DNA of 64,000 bases from Lentisphaerota bacterium. GTDB lineage: Bacteria; Verrucomicrobiota; Lentisphaeria; Victivallales; Victivallaceae. The stretch lies in contig SUWB01000006.1 of the NCBI GenBank assembly GCA_015061745.1, positions 1 through 64,000 on the forward strand, read 5' to 3'. Below are positions 17,001-26,259 of this stretch, piece by piece (the stretch's first letter is position 1; the number at the start of each line of letters is the position of its first letter). The notes under the pieces were generated by a model. That model had not been told where the DNA came from. It saw nothing but the letters and a program-made list of their open reading frames with translations, and did no database searches. The translations under genes were made by a program, and so were the position numbers.

Positions 17001-18338
17001 TCCCCGGGCAGGGAAAAGGTCGGTAAAACGGTTGCGGTCGGAAACATAAATGACGACAGCTCCTTTTTTGACCTTGTCGATCAGCTGTTCTTTCAGGGCT
17101 TTGGGCATAGTGGTGTTGGTGAAGCCGGGAATGAAAATCACGTCGACTTTGCCTTTGAGCATTTTTTCTGTCATAGCAATGGGGGAGGGAATGGCATACC
17201 CGGCATAAACCGTATCGCCGCTGCCGCCCATACGCCACCCTTCAATGATTTCAGAATTACTTTTGAAGCGGCGCAAAAAGTCAAAGGCTTCAGCAGAAAT
17301 ATTGTGCCCGGCAAAGAAAATCATTCCGGGGGATTCTTTCTGATTGGCAAACCAGGGCACTGCGGGGAGTGTTGCAAATTCCATATGGGCTTTGCCAGCC
17401 GTCAGTACCGGCAGAAAACGGGTATTCTTTTTGGCAGTGGGGAGAGGACGGTTTTTTCCGGCATCTTCAGGGGTGGTCAGAGCAATTGAAGTTTCAAAAC
17501 GGACAATGTAGTCCTGCAGGGGATCTTCCAGTTCAGGGTGGTTGACAGCATCAGCTTTGCCGACGGCAAGGGGTTTGATGTGGAGAGGAAAAGTCATCCA
17601 TTCCATTGTGGGGGCATCAGCCCCTTTGCTCTGGGCAATGTGACAGTAAAAGGTTCCCAGAAATTCAAAAGGGGCCGCCAGAAGTGCGCCTGTTTTGTCA
17701 TCTGTGACACTGCCCCATTCTGCTTGAGGTTCCAGGATCCAGTGATTCCCGGGGAGGGGATTGGCGGGAGTGTGGGAGAGGATCACCTTTTTCTCAGGGC
17801 CTTTGCGCCCGTTGTCGCTGTAATATCCCCGGGGAAGAGTGATGGTCCATTTTTTGCCGGGAGGTGTAATGACGGAGTTAGACCAGAAACGGCCGGTAAA
17901 GGCTTCGCTGCCGGGATTGCTTAAGGCATAACGCACACGCAGGACGGCTTCTTTTTCGTTGAGGATATAGGTTTTTTCAATATCCAGAGGTTTGGATTCA
18001 CAAAGAAGTTTCAGTTCGGCACGGTTTTTGTCTGATTTGACGCTGACGACTTTGTAGGGGGTTGTTTCGTAGTGACGGTACTGTCTGCCCCGGGTGGGCC
18101 ACAATCTTTCGGCAAAAAGGCCGCTTCCGGCGGGAGCTTCAAGGGCTGAGTAGGCTTTGGCCAGTTCCGCTTTGTTTTTTTTGTCGTGAAGGCGGATAAC
18201 TTTTCCTCCCTGTGCCGGGTTGATTTCAGCGGTAAGAAAAGAGTTGCTCAGAATATAGATGCCGTTTTTGTTCACGGCTTCTGCGCCCTGAAGAGCAGAA
18301 AAAAGCAATATCGCTGTTGCAGTAAAAATCTTTTTCAT
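14058..18338 (-). CDS. Large secreted GH42-like glycoside hydrolase
   Basis: A 1426-residue protein. The start chosen at 18338 gives a clean signal peptide (MKKIFTATAILLFSALQGAEA) with AAGG 6 nt upstream; an ATG 42 nt earlier lacks this. The N-terminal region (residues 20-280) is a mutarotase-like beta-sandwich. A barrel in the second half contains RYYSSDENSLGWHDV and HDYCRTPHCLAGFRK, resembling GH42 beta-galactosidases with their acidic pair and metal cysteines. It is followed by a GATase-like segment (RVLVLPLLQLMSNAQVEHI) like the GH42 trimerisation domain. It belongs to the operon starting at 20501. Exact activity is unknown. Confidence 0.7.
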   Translation of the reverse strand: MKKIFTATAILLFSALQGAEAVNKNGIYILSNSFLTAEINPAQGGKVIRLHDKKNKAELAKAYSALEAPAGSGLFAERLWPTRGRQYRHYETTPYKVVSVKSDKNRAELKLLCESKPLDIEKTYILNEKEAVLRVRYALSNPGSEAFTGRFWSNSVITPPGKKWTITLPRGYYSDNGRKGPEKKVILSHTPANPLPGNHWILEPQAEWGSVTDDKTGALLAAPFEFLGTFYCHIAQSKGADAPTMEWMTFPLHIKPLAVGKADAVNHPELEDPLQDYIVRFETSIALTTPEDAGKNRPLPTAKKNTRFLPVLTAGKAHMEFATLPAVPWFANQKESPGMIFFAGHNISAEAFDFLRRFKSNSEIIEGWRMGGSGDTVYAGYAIPSPIAMTEKMLKGKVDVIFIPGFTNTTMPKALKEQLIDKVKKGAVVIYVSDRNRFTDLFPARGGKSVPAEIFRGIPFKTNIREFKVGKGKVFFVPFRLHLNNRMWSQHNLLLPAPEENAVSHEYIYAAYCRLLRYALNFKAPASLNAVKIKGNKAELTIVSTVAAPAAVNGRKYTLVKGANKIIFPFKAETLNGKYDLPLILDVNGHTADIFIAQYEIKNLPALRSFTTEKYAHETNEAVKGSLELEGKGDVILSLLDAEKRVIGQEIKKNVSGKVNFALKAAFSGVNSFCRLEAQLSRKGKCTEVRSLTLSRRTPDDSKIQFILWHNSRISPTAMIRHQGAREMGFTHLMGSQGHAMAHLESRLGAEAIQQTGARYMVNTLYRFFQSQIHKEKVFRNPCLRDPKGLQTIRQKTALRAGKHIQNFPVRYYSSDENSLGWHDVQHDYCRTPHCLAGFRKAMKKHYGTLAKLNSSWNTKFKTWQDVTPPTLSEARKTGHFAAWMAHRIYMLGALNDGMTTLLDELRKIDPQAKLAHSGQGLTRINDGWDWRKMLDHYSLSNLYARIGGLPDYIRTTRPGYAAGNWNGYGRPLPQIRFTTWNDIADGMFAPAYWYDCYFFRRGDNALNEAGLHMKDVISEIKQSGADPLMTTGKRVLSPFTLVYSPESLVAAAVTGNFSAINSGTYNGNLTGWVRLLRSAGFPAPQIIGDDHIFRVTPQNTRVLVLPLLQLMSNAQVEHIRKYVLAGGILVVDAQAGIFDEFYTLRKENPLLKLAGVKVPLAKGTSGGTLHFGNLPVRLVPAGAAAKAAGAKVLGAVSVNTPGARFNSIELGPVKRTLGGAFFSCNAGKGKVIYINALFHGLPSVLNDPAQARPLLEAFRTLFEKAGVRAFHTGGSDISIAEYTKGRYRMFVGTRRQGAGCEKSVYSLTKSYYLYDTLLHKFISRSSNAEFSFKSYDVKTLIATEKPLQDPRFTVKCRNGIVEILSGSDSGLWFVQMFRDGVELKSLSRTVVLDKNDKAEFNFGLNCKGKCEIRLLNIMDGKKLNY

Positions 18339-18369
18339 AAAAAACCTTAACATTTTATGTGGAGAAAAA

Positions 18370-19410
18370 TCAGAATTCACGCCATTTGTAAGTGGTACTG
18401 TTCAGCCAGTCGTGGCGGCGGTAGTAGTAAGAGCCCAGAATGTTGCTCCCGCTTCCGTTGGTGGTTATTCCGGAGGCTTCGTAGAACCACTCATTGGGAA
18501 TCTGCTTGTAGCTGCCCCAGGAGGCGTGAAGATCGAGATAGACTGAATTGACTCCCCGCATATGGCGGAATCTGCGGGAAGGCGCATTCCAGCGGGTGGC
18601 TCCGTCATAGTAGGCGTAGTAGCAGTTTTTTGCTCCGGGATTTTTGTCTGAAAAATACATAGTCTTGGAAGGTTTGTCCATATGTTCATTGCTGCGCCAG
18701 GTGTAGGTAAGAAGGGAGGCGTTGGAAGTCGCCCAATACCGGGCAAGACAGTAGTTGATGCCGTAATGAGAACCGGCAAAGTTGTTCTGGGAGCTGGAGG
18801 TGTTTTTAATATGGATCTTATTGGCAGGGCAGATATCCACCTTGGAAGTGGGGTTGCGGCTGGGCTCGTTGTCCCGGGTATTTTCGGGAAGATACTTCAA
18901 AATGCCCAGTCCTTCCCGCCATTGTTTGACTCCGGCATTGGTATTGACCGAATACGCGACCCGGAGCACTTTGTTGTCTTCGCTGTACAGAGCGGAGGCC
19001 TGGGCAATGGAACGGAGGTTGCTCAGGCAGTTGGGGATATAGGAGCGTTCTCTTGCCTGCTGTAAGGCGGGCAGCAGCATAGAGGCAAGAATGGCAATAA
19101 TCGCAATAACGACAAGAAGTTCTATCAAGGTGAAAGGAGCCGGGGAAGGAAGGGAACCCTTTTTGAAAAAAGGTTCTCCCTTCCTTCCCCGGGCCCCATC
19201 CATCCTTGCCAAAAACTTTTGGTGGATTGCCGTTTTTGCATTTGCAAAACCGACAATCCCGCATTTTGCAGGATTGCAATGGCAAATATTAAGGCAAGAG
19301 GCAATTTTTCGCAAAGTATAAACACCTATTTGACAAGTAGTACTCACCAGCAATTCAATCAACGTGAATGAGCAACGGCTTGGACACACGGCAGGATGAG
19401 AGTTTTTCAT
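18370..19410 (-). CDS. Pseudopilin-like protein with duplicated FTLIELLV motif and 70-residue insert
   Basis: A 346-residue prepilin-type protein. The first FTLIELLV is at residues 15-22 (19345-19368). The second is at 93-100 and continues into [20 protein letters not shown]. The insert between them (19135-19344) is 210 nt, exactly as in the gene at 375. The C-terminus carries [13 protein letters not shown], a degenerate form of the H-x9-DG motif. The ATG overlaps the stop of the upstream GntR gene (ATGA), suggesting translational coupling. AAGGAG lies 10 nt upstream. The GH42-like gene follows 31 nt downstream. Confidence 0.85.
   Translation of the reverse strand: MKNSHPAVCPSRCSFTLIELLVSTTCQIGVYTLRKIASCLNICHCNPAKCGIVGFANAKTAIHQKFLARMDGARGRKGEPFFKKGSLPSPAPFTLIELLVVIAIIAILASMLLPALQQARERSYIPNCLSNLRSIAQASALYSEDNKVLRVAYSVNTNAGVKQWREGLGILKYLPENTRDNEPSRNPTSKVDICPANKIHIKNTSSSQNNFAGSHYGINYCLARYWATSNASLLTYTWRSNEHMDKPSKTMYFSDKNPGAKNCYYAYYDGATRWNAPSRRFRHMRGVNSVYLDLHASWGSYKQIPNEWFYEASGITTNGSGSNILGSYYYRRHDWLNSTTYKWREF
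19135..19344 (-). repeat. In-frame palindromic insert, copy 2 (210 nt)
   Basis: Second copy of the element at 438-647, same length and no stop in the host frame. Both hairpins are kept; hairpin B is identical in sequence. I count roughly 20 base differences between copies, of which only about three are silent, so the DNA rather than the encoded peptide appears conserved. Confidence 0.75.
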
Positions 19411-20501
19411 ATAGTTGTTTCTCCTTGAATGAGGGTTGCTTCAAGTATGGTTTTCCGGGGGATCTCCCTGCCGGAAAGTATTTTTTCAGTCAGATGCTCC
19501 ACCGCTCTTCTTCCGATAGCGGCGTGGGGAAGTTCAATATAGGTCAGCTCCGGAATAGTCCGGCGCATATTCATATTATTGGCGTAGCCCATAATCTGGA
19601 CTTTTTCGGGGATTTGCCAGTGCCGTTCTGCGGCAATGTGAAGCAGTCCGAAGGATACCATAGGGGTGGCGGTGAAAAAACTGTCCGGCAGAGGCCGATC
19701 CTCGGGGAGGATCTTCCTCAGAGCGGGCAGGATTTCCATATCTTCACAGGGAAGTTCGATGATGTTCTCCTCAGGAATGGGAAATCCTGCGGCCTTAAAC
19801 TTACTTTTGAAAATTTCGACTTTGGTTTCCCAGGTGGAGAAAGTGTTTTTTCTCCGGCTTTTATTCAATGAGAGCATAATGACTGAACGGCAGCGGTTGC
19901 TGAGCAATTTGCTTGCGGCCGCTGCGGCGGCTCCTGCCACATCGTAAAAAATGCAGGGGAAACGTTCTGAAAGGTCGGTAAAGCAGAAAGGAAAATTCTC
20001 CTGAGTAAGAAGTTCAGCCAGCTCTTCAAATTCGTGTGAAGGCAATATGACTGCGGAACACTTCTCTCTGAGTCTTGCCAATATTTCTCTGTTGGTTTTT
20101 GCTGAACCGTGAGATTGCGCCGGAATAAAGGAAGCAACGACTCCCCGGGCGGCGCAGCACTCCATAATGCCCCGCCACACTTCGGAGTTGATGGCGTAGT
20201 TTGAGTAATTCTGAAAGACCAGAGAAATTTCAGGCTCAGGAAAGAGGTAGCCGATGGTTATATTGCGGACAGTTATGCCGTTGTCGCGGATAAAGGTCCC
20301 TTTGCCGGGAACACGCAGCAGAAAATTGCGTTTTTCCAACTCTTCAAGGGCACTGCGCAAAGTTCCCCGTGAAACCTGAAGTTCACAGGCAAGCTGGCGT
20401 TCACCGGGAATCCGGCTCCCTCTTTTCAGGATGCCCTTTTTCAGCCTCTCTTCCAGTTCACGTTCCACCTTGCGGTAGAGCAGTATTTCATTTTCTGTCA
20501 T
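19407..20501 (-). CDS. GntR-family regulator with LacI-type sensor domain
   Basis: A 364-residue transcription factor: an N-terminal winged helix of the GntR type (residues 1-75, [33 protein letters not shown]) fused to a periplasmic-binding-protein-like sensor (about 85-364), as in AraR. The ATG at 20501 puts the HTH at the N-terminus; an upstream in-frame start would add 17 unlikely residues. It heads the minus-strand operon and is divergent from the PL26/GH78 operon. A direct repeat of TGTACC overlaps its own start region, consistent with autoregulation and control by a sugar ligand. Confidence 0.88.
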   Translation of the reverse strand: MTENEILLYRKVERELEERLKKGILKRGSRIPGERQLACELQVSRGTLRSALEELEKRNFLLRVPGKGTFIRDNGITVRNITIGYLFPEPEISLVFQNYSNYAINSEVWRGIMECCAARGVVASFIPAQSHGSAKTNREILARLREKCSAVILPSHEFEELAELLTQENFPFCFTDLSERFPCIFYDVAGAAAAAASKLLSNRCRSVIMLSLNKSRRKNTFSTWETKVEIFKSKFKAAGFPIPEENIIELPCEDMEILPALRKILPEDRPLPDSFFTATPMVSFGLLHIAAERHWQIPEKVQIMGYANNMNMRRTIPELTYIELPHAAIGRRAVEHLTEKILSGREIPRKTILEATLIQGETTI

Positions 20502-20544
20502 AGAACAAAATATCTCCCACAAGTCAATGTTGTTAAAACAAAAA

Positions 20545-20561
20545 TGGTACACTCTGGTACA
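20545..20561. promoter_or_regulatory. Candidate operator for the GntR regulator
   Basis: TGGTACA occurs twice (20545-20551 and 20555-20561), spaced 10 nt centre to centre, so on one face of the helix. It lies just downstream of the -10 of the regulator's promoter and between the two divergent operons. AraR-type regulators bind GTAC-containing operators, which supports but does not prove the role. Confidence 0.5.
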
Positions 20562-20562
20562 T

Positions 20563-20591
20563 ACTATAGCCTTTCAATTCCTCTTTGTCAA
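20563..20591 (-). promoter_or_regulatory. Promoter of the GntR-pseudopilin-GH42 operon
   Basis: Minus strand TTGACA, 17-nt spacer, TATAGT, running directly into the repeat proposed as operator. Confidence 0.7.
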
Positions 20592-20720
20592 GGAAGGAGG
20601 AGAAAAAATGCAAAAATTTTTTTTACGGGCTTGAAAATTTCTGATTTGCAACTAAATTATTCTCCGTTAATCAATAATGATAAGGACAGAAGCATAGAAA
20701 AATCAAACAGAGGTTTATAA

Positions 20721-23558
20721 ATGAGAATTTTTTATTTCTTTCTTTTACTTTGTTTCTTTACCGCAGCCGGATCATACGGCAACGTAATTACCTACAAAGG
20801 CCCTGCGGGGCCTGTGACTTTTGGGCTGCCTTTCAAACAGGGAGCTGTGAAAGATGCTTCAAAACTTAATTTGAACGGCAAACCCCTTCAAGTCAAAGTC
20901 AACGGCCGCTGGCCGGACGGTTCTGTCAAATGGGCCCTTTTTGATACGGATCTTCCCCGCAGCTTCAAAGGGGATTTTACTGTGGGAAAGGCTCATACGG
21001 GAGAGCCTCTCTACAAAAACGGTCTCCTTTCCAATGGACGGGTCAGGATCACTTTCCCGCAGTCAGGACCTCTTTTTTACTACGAAGCTCCCGGCGAAAA
21101 GGGGAATGTGGAATTGCTGACAAAGTTTCAGCTTGACGATCCCGGCGTCTGCGAAGGGGAAAACTGGATGAAAAATGCCGGAAAAGCCAAAAAGTTCCGT
21201 CACTTTTCTTCAAAAGGAAAGCGAACTGTGACCGTTGAGACCAACGGCCCCCAGCGGGCAGTGGTGCGTATTGCAGGAGACGCCGGGTACAAATATATCA
21301 TCCGTGTTTCTCTCTGGAAGAATGAAGATACTGTGAGAATCCAGACCACCTTTATCTGTTCTCTGGATCCCAATTACAATTTTTTGCGTTCTATGATCCT
21401 CAAGGTCAACCGTCCGGGAAAAACGGTGCAGCGTGAATTTGTGAAGGGAACGCCAAGATTTCATCATATGGTTTCGTGGCGGAAGAAAAGTTCCCCTGCC
21501 GGGAAAGGGGTGATCCGCGACGGAAAACTTACCGCCGTGGTCAAGGATTTTGCCAGACTTTTCCCAAAAGAGATCGCCTGTGACAAAAAGGCTCTTTCTT
21601 TTCACATCTGGCCCGAAAGTACCGGGGCGGTGCTGGATTTGCGCCGCCGGGAAAAGGTGGACCGCCGTTACCTTGATTATGTGAATCCCGCCGGCGGTTA
21701 CGGAGTGGCCAAAACTCACGACCTTTATCTTTCCTGGAGCAATCCCCGCATTGCCGACAGGATTAACAAACTTGAACTGCCCACAAAATCTCCTCGCTAC
21801 TGGCGCAATACTTTGGCTTGCGGAGAGTATATGCTCAAAGGCGCAGCTTTCCCCAAGCTGGATGCTTTGCTCGACTTCAGTTTTGAATATCTGTATAATC
21901 TTAAACGTCAGGGGCACTTCGACGGTATGATGGACTGGGGAGATATCCCGCTCGGGGCTCACGGAATGAAAGATCATATGGGGGAAGGGTCTCCTGAAAG
22001 TTCTCCTTTCCGCGGCTATACCGGCTGGAGCAACGGTGACTTTTCAATGGCAACCGGGTACTATATGCATTTTATGCGTACCGGAGATCAGCGGATACTG
22101 CGGGACGGATTGGATTTTTCGTGGCATCTTGCAGATGTGGACACCGTTCACTACTGGCCCCGGGACAAAAAATACTGCTACTGGCCCGGGACTCCTATGG
22201 TGGGCAGGGGACGCCGTCACGATCAGCAGCACTGGGGAACTCCCCCCGTTGCCTACGGATATACTTCAGATGACGGCGTTTATGCCTATTTGCTCACCGG
22301 GGAAGAACGTTTCCTTGAAGTGCTTGACCTTGTTGCATCCAATGAAACATCTTATTACGGCCGCTTTATAGCTCTGCGGCTCTATGAGATCACCGGCAGG
22401 GAAAAATATTTGAAACGATTTGAAAAAGAGCTCAAAGCCGAGAAAAAAGTTCCGCTTTACGATAATTTCAGAGGCAATTCCTACGATGCTCCCGGATACA
22501 TCTTTATTGAATCCATTATGCCGGGACTCCTTAAAGAACGTGTCCTGAAAGGAGCCGGACTCTATGCTCCCCGTTACCGTTCGCCCTTGCTCCCCAAAGG
22601 ATATCCCCCTTATACGGCAGCTGTGCTTGCCTGTAAGTATGAACCTTCAGCTTACAATTATGAAACGCTGAAAGGAATGATCTATCTGCTCAAGGCAACG
22701 GCTGAAAAAGATCATACCCTCCCCGAAAATACCTCTATGGACAAGCTCGATAAAAAATGGAATATCGCCAATTTGAGCGTGGGAAGCCTTCTTTACTGGA
22801 ACACGCTGCCCTACGCCCTTGAAACTTTGCGGAAAGCCGGCATTACTGAGAAAGAATGTTTCAGCTATAAATACCGTTGGCAGGATGTGGAATCGCGGAC
22901 CGAAGTGATTAAAAAGATCGCCCGTTCCGCTTATCCGCAGAATAGATATAGTGTCGCTCAGTTCCAAAAGCCTCTGTTTCGGGACTGGGGGCTGGAAAAG
23001 AATCTGGATGCTGAAGGCGTGATCCGTTACCGGCTTGCTATCAAGCGGATGCGTCTTTATGAGGACGGAAAGGTGATCGGCCCCGGAGCTTTTCCCCACG
23101 TCTGCATCAGGGAGAATGGATATCCCGGCTGGAGCTGCACCGGAGAGGGGTTGATGATGAATACTTCTGACAACAGTGATCCTGCCAAAAACGGCAGAAA
23201 ATATGTTTTCAAATATACTTCAGAGAAAGATTGGAAATGGGAAGACAAACCCTCTTTCAATGAAAAACTTGAAAAAATAATCCCTATGCCCGGTGCCAAA
23301 GATTCCGGGGAGTGGTGCTCCTCTCTGAAAAATGAATCTCCTGAAGAAGTGTTGGTCTATCCAGCTCCGCCGGCTGTTAAAGCTGAGGCTGATGCCGCTC
23401 TGAAACGGCATATTTTTACCGAAAACGGCAAGCCTCTGAAAAAATGGAGACGCTGGCAGAATTTGGTCATATTCCAAACTTCAGACGGCAGTGATCCCCG
23501 GACTAACGGCCGGGAATACAGACTCATTTATACAAACAAAAAAGATGCCGAAAAATAA
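20721..23558 (+). CDS. Secreted YetA/PcRGLX-like (PL26-type) rhamnogalacturonan lyase
   Basis: A 945-residue protein with a signal peptide (hydrophobic residues 4-17). The start of the mature protein (ITYKGPAGPVTFGLPFKQG ... GRWPDGSVKWALFD) matches the RIFT-barrel domain of the PcRGLX/YetA family. A beta-sandwich and an alpha/alpha-barrel region (about residues 350-720) follow, as in exo-rhamnogalacturonan lyases of PL26, which remove unsaturated disaccharides from rhamnogalacturonan I. It starts an operon with the GH78-like gene 35 nt downstream and is divergent from the GntR regulator. No convincing promoter was found; TTGAAA and TAAATT with a 16-nt spacer near 20632-20659 are the best I see. 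Confidence 0.75.
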   Translation: MRIFYFFLLLCFFTAAGSYGNVITYKGPAGPVTFGLPFKQGAVKDASKLNLNGKPLQVKVNGRWPDGSVKWALFDTDLPRSFKGDFTVGKAHTGEPLYKNGLLSNGRVRITFPQSGPLFYYEAPGEKGNVELLTKFQLDDPGVCEGENWMKNAGKAKKFRHFSSKGKRTVTVETNGPQRAVVRIAGDAGYKYIIRVSLWKNEDTVRIQTTFICSLDPNYNFLRSMILKVNRPGKTVQREFVKGTPRFHHMVSWRKKSSPAGKGVIRDGKLTAVVKDFARLFPKEIACDKKALSFHIWPESTGAVLDLRRREKVDRRYLDYVNPAGGYGVAKTHDLYLSWSNPRIADRINKLELPTKSPRYWRNTLACGEYMLKGAAFPKLDALLDFSFEYLYNLKRQGHFDGMMDWGDIPLGAHGMKDHMGEGSPESSPFRGYTGWSNGDFSMATGYYMHFMRTGDQRILRDGLDFSWHLADVDTVHYWPRDKKYCYWPGTPMVGRGRRHDQQHWGTPPVAYGYTSDDGVYAYLLTGEERFLEVLDLVASNETSYYGRFIALRLYEITGREKYLKRFEKELKAEKKVPLYDNFRGNSYDAPGYIFIESIMPGLLKERVLKGAGLYAPRYRSPLLPKGYPPYTAAVLACKYEPSAYNYETLKGMIYLLKATAEKDHTLPENTSMDKLDKKWNIANLSVGSLLYWNTLPYALETLRKAGITEKECFSYKYRWQDVESRTEVIKKIARSAYPQNRYSVAQFQKPLFRDWGLEKNLDAEGVIRYRLAIKRMRLYEDGKVIGPGAFPHVCIRENGYPGWSCTGEGLMMNTSDNSDPAKNGRKYVFKYTSEKDWKWEDKPSFNEKLEKIIPMPGAKDSGEWCSSLKNESPEEVLVYPAPPAVKAEADAALKRHIFTENGKPLKKWRRWQNLVIFQTSDGSDPRTNGREYRLIYTNKKDAEK

Positions 23559-23593
23559 AAGGAAAATCTCTTTTTACTTCAGAAAGGAAAAAA

Positions 23594-25579
23594 ATGTTGT
23601 CCCGTGCACATACAGAATCTGCAATGTTCAATATAGATCCCGCTTATTCTGCAGAAGGTCAATACCCGATTGAATTTCCGGGGAAGGGCGTGTGGTTTTA
23701 CGGGCATTATGAACGGGAAGCCTTTATTCTCGAACGGATGTGCCGGGAAAAAAATGAAGCAAAACTCAAGGTCGGTTATACCGAGTTCCGCCGGGTCCCC
23801 GGCGCAAGAGCATTTTTCAAAAACAGTTTTGAAAAAAATGAGATTTTCATATTCAGGACGACCGGGGCTTTTGAACTTTGGGTCAACGGCAGAAAAATCC
23901 TGACTGCTGCAGAGCCGGAAAAGGAACATTCAGTACTTATACCGGAAGATGCAGAGGTGGTTTTGTGCATCCAATGTGAAGATATAACCCGGGAACTTCC
24001 CGCACTCTGGTGTCCTGTAAAAAAAGAAAACTGGTCCTATTCTCCCGACGGCCGGGAATACAGTACCGCCGTCAATTGTGCCGCAAGAGCTGACGGTATT
24101 GCTCCGCATCACGCTCCTATGGCTCAAATGGAACTTTGCCCCCGGCAAATCGCAGAAAATGTGTGGGATTTCAACACCGAGGTGCTGGGGATCGTTGAGA
24201 TCCGCTGTGCTGCAGAGGAAAAGCCGGAGATCTATGTGGGCGAAAGCCGGGCCGAAATGGAAAACCGTGATCCCGGCGTTGAAGAACAGACCAGAGAACT
24301 GATTTCCAGGGAACCCGGATGTTTTGTCAGTAAAGTTCCGCTGGCATTGAGATATATCCAGATTGAAAATGCTTCTGCTCCGGAAGTGAAACTTAAAGGT
24401 TTCTTTCAGCCTGCTGAGTACAAGGGGGCCTTTGCCCTTCCGGAAGACGGGGAAATGACAAAGATCTGGATGCACAGTGCTTACACTTTGCGCTTGTGTA
24501 TGATGAATTTTCTGCTCGACGGCATTAAACGGGACCGGCTGCCCTGGGCTGGAGATCTTGCTGTTTCTCTGCTGGGCAATGCTTATTCTTTTGGAAACAG
24601 CCAGCTTGTCAGAGATACGCTCTCTATTCTTGGCGCAGTCAGTGTCAAGGTCGCCCACATCAACACTATTGTGGATTATACCCTCTGGTACATTATCAAT
24701 CACGACCTTTATCAACTTTACTTTGCGGACCGGGAGTTTCTGGAACTGGAATACCCCCGCATCAGTGAAACGTTGGATTTTTTGCTGACACTCCGGGAGG
24801 AAAGAGGATTTCTCCGTGCAGACCGTCCGGGAGATTGGCTTTTTATTGACTGGGTCCCCGGGGAAAAAATAACTGCATTGCAGATGTTGTTTGTTATGGC
24901 CTTGCGCGCAGGTTCCCGACTTGCCCGGAGAATGAACGATTCCATACGGAGCGAAATACTTGAAAACACTGCCGCACAGCTTGTCACTGTTGTAAAGGAA
25001 AAGTGTTTTGATTCTGAAAAAGGACTTTTTACCGTTGCTCCGGATGCAAAGGAATTTTCACGTCACGCCAATTTGCTTGCCGTGACAGCCGGAGCTGCTG
25101 AGGGGATAAGTACAGAGTTTATAAAAAAGGCATTGACAGAAAAAAAATTGCCCCCTGTGGGAACGCCTTATATGTCGGTGTTTGAAGCAATGGCCTTGAG
25201 TTGCTGCAACGCCCCTTGGGAAGCTGTCGCCAAGGTCAGAGAAATCTGGGGAGGTATGCTCAGAGAGGGGGCTTCCACTTTCTGGGAAGGCTTTGATCCG
25301 GCACATTCCGGAAATGAACATCTTGCATTTTACAACCGGCCTTTCGGCAAAAGTCTCTGCCACGCCTGGAGCGCAGGTCCCCTCTTTCTGCTGCCTCAAC
25401 TTTTTCTGGGCATTGAAGTTCTTGAAGATGGCTGGCGCAAATTCCGTGTCGCTCCCCTGCCGGGAATCACGGCGTCGGCTGCAGTGCCTACTCCGTGGGG
25501 AAAGATCCTGATCGACGTTGTTGATGGTAAACTTGTTTCACTTTCTGCCCCTGAACAATGTACAAAAGTGAACGATTGA
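23594..25579 (+). CDS. GH78-like alpha-L-rhamnosidase
   Basis: A 661-residue protein lacking a signal peptide, so probably cytoplasmic. The catalytic six-hairpin domain includes the family signature DGIKRDRLPWAGD (about residues 310-322), and aromatic and acidic positions follow through the barrel. GH78 enzymes cleave alpha-L-rhamnose by inversion. The N-terminal beta domains are shorter than in many GH78 members. The start has GAAAGGA upstream. Its partner is the PL26-like lyase, which would supply rhamnose-containing products to be trimmed inside the cell. Confidence 0.85.
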   Translation: MLSRAHTESAMFNIDPAYSAEGQYPIEFPGKGVWFYGHYEREAFILERMCREKNEAKLKVGYTEFRRVPGARAFFKNSFEKNEIFIFRTTGAFELWVNGRKILTAAEPEKEHSVLIPEDAEVVLCIQCEDITRELPALWCPVKKENWSYSPDGREYSTAVNCAARADGIAPHHAPMAQMELCPRQIAENVWDFNTEVLGIVEIRCAAEEKPEIYVGESRAEMENRDPGVEEQTRELISREPGCFVSKVPLALRYIQIENASAPEVKLKGFFQPAEYKGAFALPEDGEMTKIWMHSAYTLRLCMMNFLLDGIKRDRLPWAGDLAVSLLGNAYSFGNSQLVRDTLSILGAVSVKVAHINTIVDYTLWYIINHDLYQLYFADREFLELEYPRISETLDFLLTLREERGFLRADRPGDWLFIDWVPGEKITALQMLFVMALRAGSRLARRMNDSIRSEILENTAAQLVTVVKEKCFDSEKGLFTVAPDAKEFSRHANLLAVTAGAAEGISTEFIKKALTEKKLPPVGTPYMSVFEAMALSCCNAPWEAVAKVREIWGGMLREGASTFWEGFDPAHSGNEHLAFYNRPFGKSLCHAWSAGPLFLLPQLFLGIEVLEDGWRKFRVAPLPGITASAAVPTPWGKILIDVVDGKLVSLSAPEQCTKVND

Positions 25580-25632
25580 GGGGGAATTTATTAAAAAGAT
25601 TGATTTATCTTAAGAAATATACTGTATTTTAT

Positions 25633-25661
25633 TTGTAATGTTGGCATTGAAGTAATATATT
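25633..25661 (+). promoter_or_regulatory. Promoter of the sigma/anti-sigma/kinase operon
   Basis: TTGTAA (25633-25638), 17-nt spacer, TATATT (25656-25661). It has the housekeeping form, so autoregulation by the encoded sigma factor is not evident. Confidence 0.6.
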
Positions 25662-25677
25662 AAAAAACGATACATTA

Positions 25678-26259
25678 ATGCAGACAGGTGGAAGAGTGTC
25701 TTTTACAACAGATGTTTCTTTTTTGGAAAAAATAAGTGACGGAGATGAGATTTCCTGGAGTAAATTTCACGATATCTATTCTCCGTTGATCCGGTATTGC
25801 GGTCGTGAGTGGGGATTGAGTGAAAGTGAAAATGATGAGCTTGTTCAGGATGTGATGATCGGTTTTTTTATGGGATCAAAGACCTTTCGTTATGATCGTT
25901 CCAAAGGGAAATTCCGTTCTTATCTTCAGGAAATCGCCAAGACAAAAATCTTTGCCATACTTAAGAAACGTTCTCCTGTTTCCGCAGAAAAATTTGCAAA
26001 TCCCGCCCTGATGGACTTTGCATTTGATGAAAAATGGGATGCAGAATGGCATAATTATCTTTGTGCAGAGGCATTTAAATTGCTGCAGAAAGAGATGGAA
26101 GAACTTTCGTTCCGTTCCTTTTATATGTATGTTATGCAGAATCTTCCTCCAGCTGAGGTCGCTGCAGCTTTGGGCATTTCGGTCAACGCTGTCTACATCA
26201 ACAAATGCCGGGCACTGGAATTTCTGCGGCGGACTGTACACGAGTTGGAAAAATTGTGA
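25678..26259 (+). CDS. ECF-like RNA polymerase sigma factor
   Basis: A 193-residue sigma-70 family protein with region 2 (DELVQDVMIGFFMGSKTFRYDRSKGKFRSYL split over residues 60-90) and region 4 (LPPAEVAAALGISVNAVYINKCRALEFLRR split over residues 155-185). Regions 1 and 3 are absent, as in ECF factors. The ATG at 25678 is close to the promoter; an in-frame GTG at 25696 has AGGTGGAA upstream and may be the true start. Its stop overlaps the next start (GTGA). It is coupled with an anti-sigma-like protein and a kinase. Confidence 0.85.
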   Translation: MQTGGRVSFTTDVSFLEKISDGDEISWSKFHDIYSPLIRYCGREWGLSESENDELVQDVMIGFFMGSKTFRYDRSKGKFRSYLQEIAKTKIFAILKKRSPVSAEKFANPALMDFAFDEKWDAEWHNYLCAEAFKLLQKEMEELSFRSFYMYVMQNLPPAEVAAALGISVNAVYINKCRALEFLRRTVHELEKL

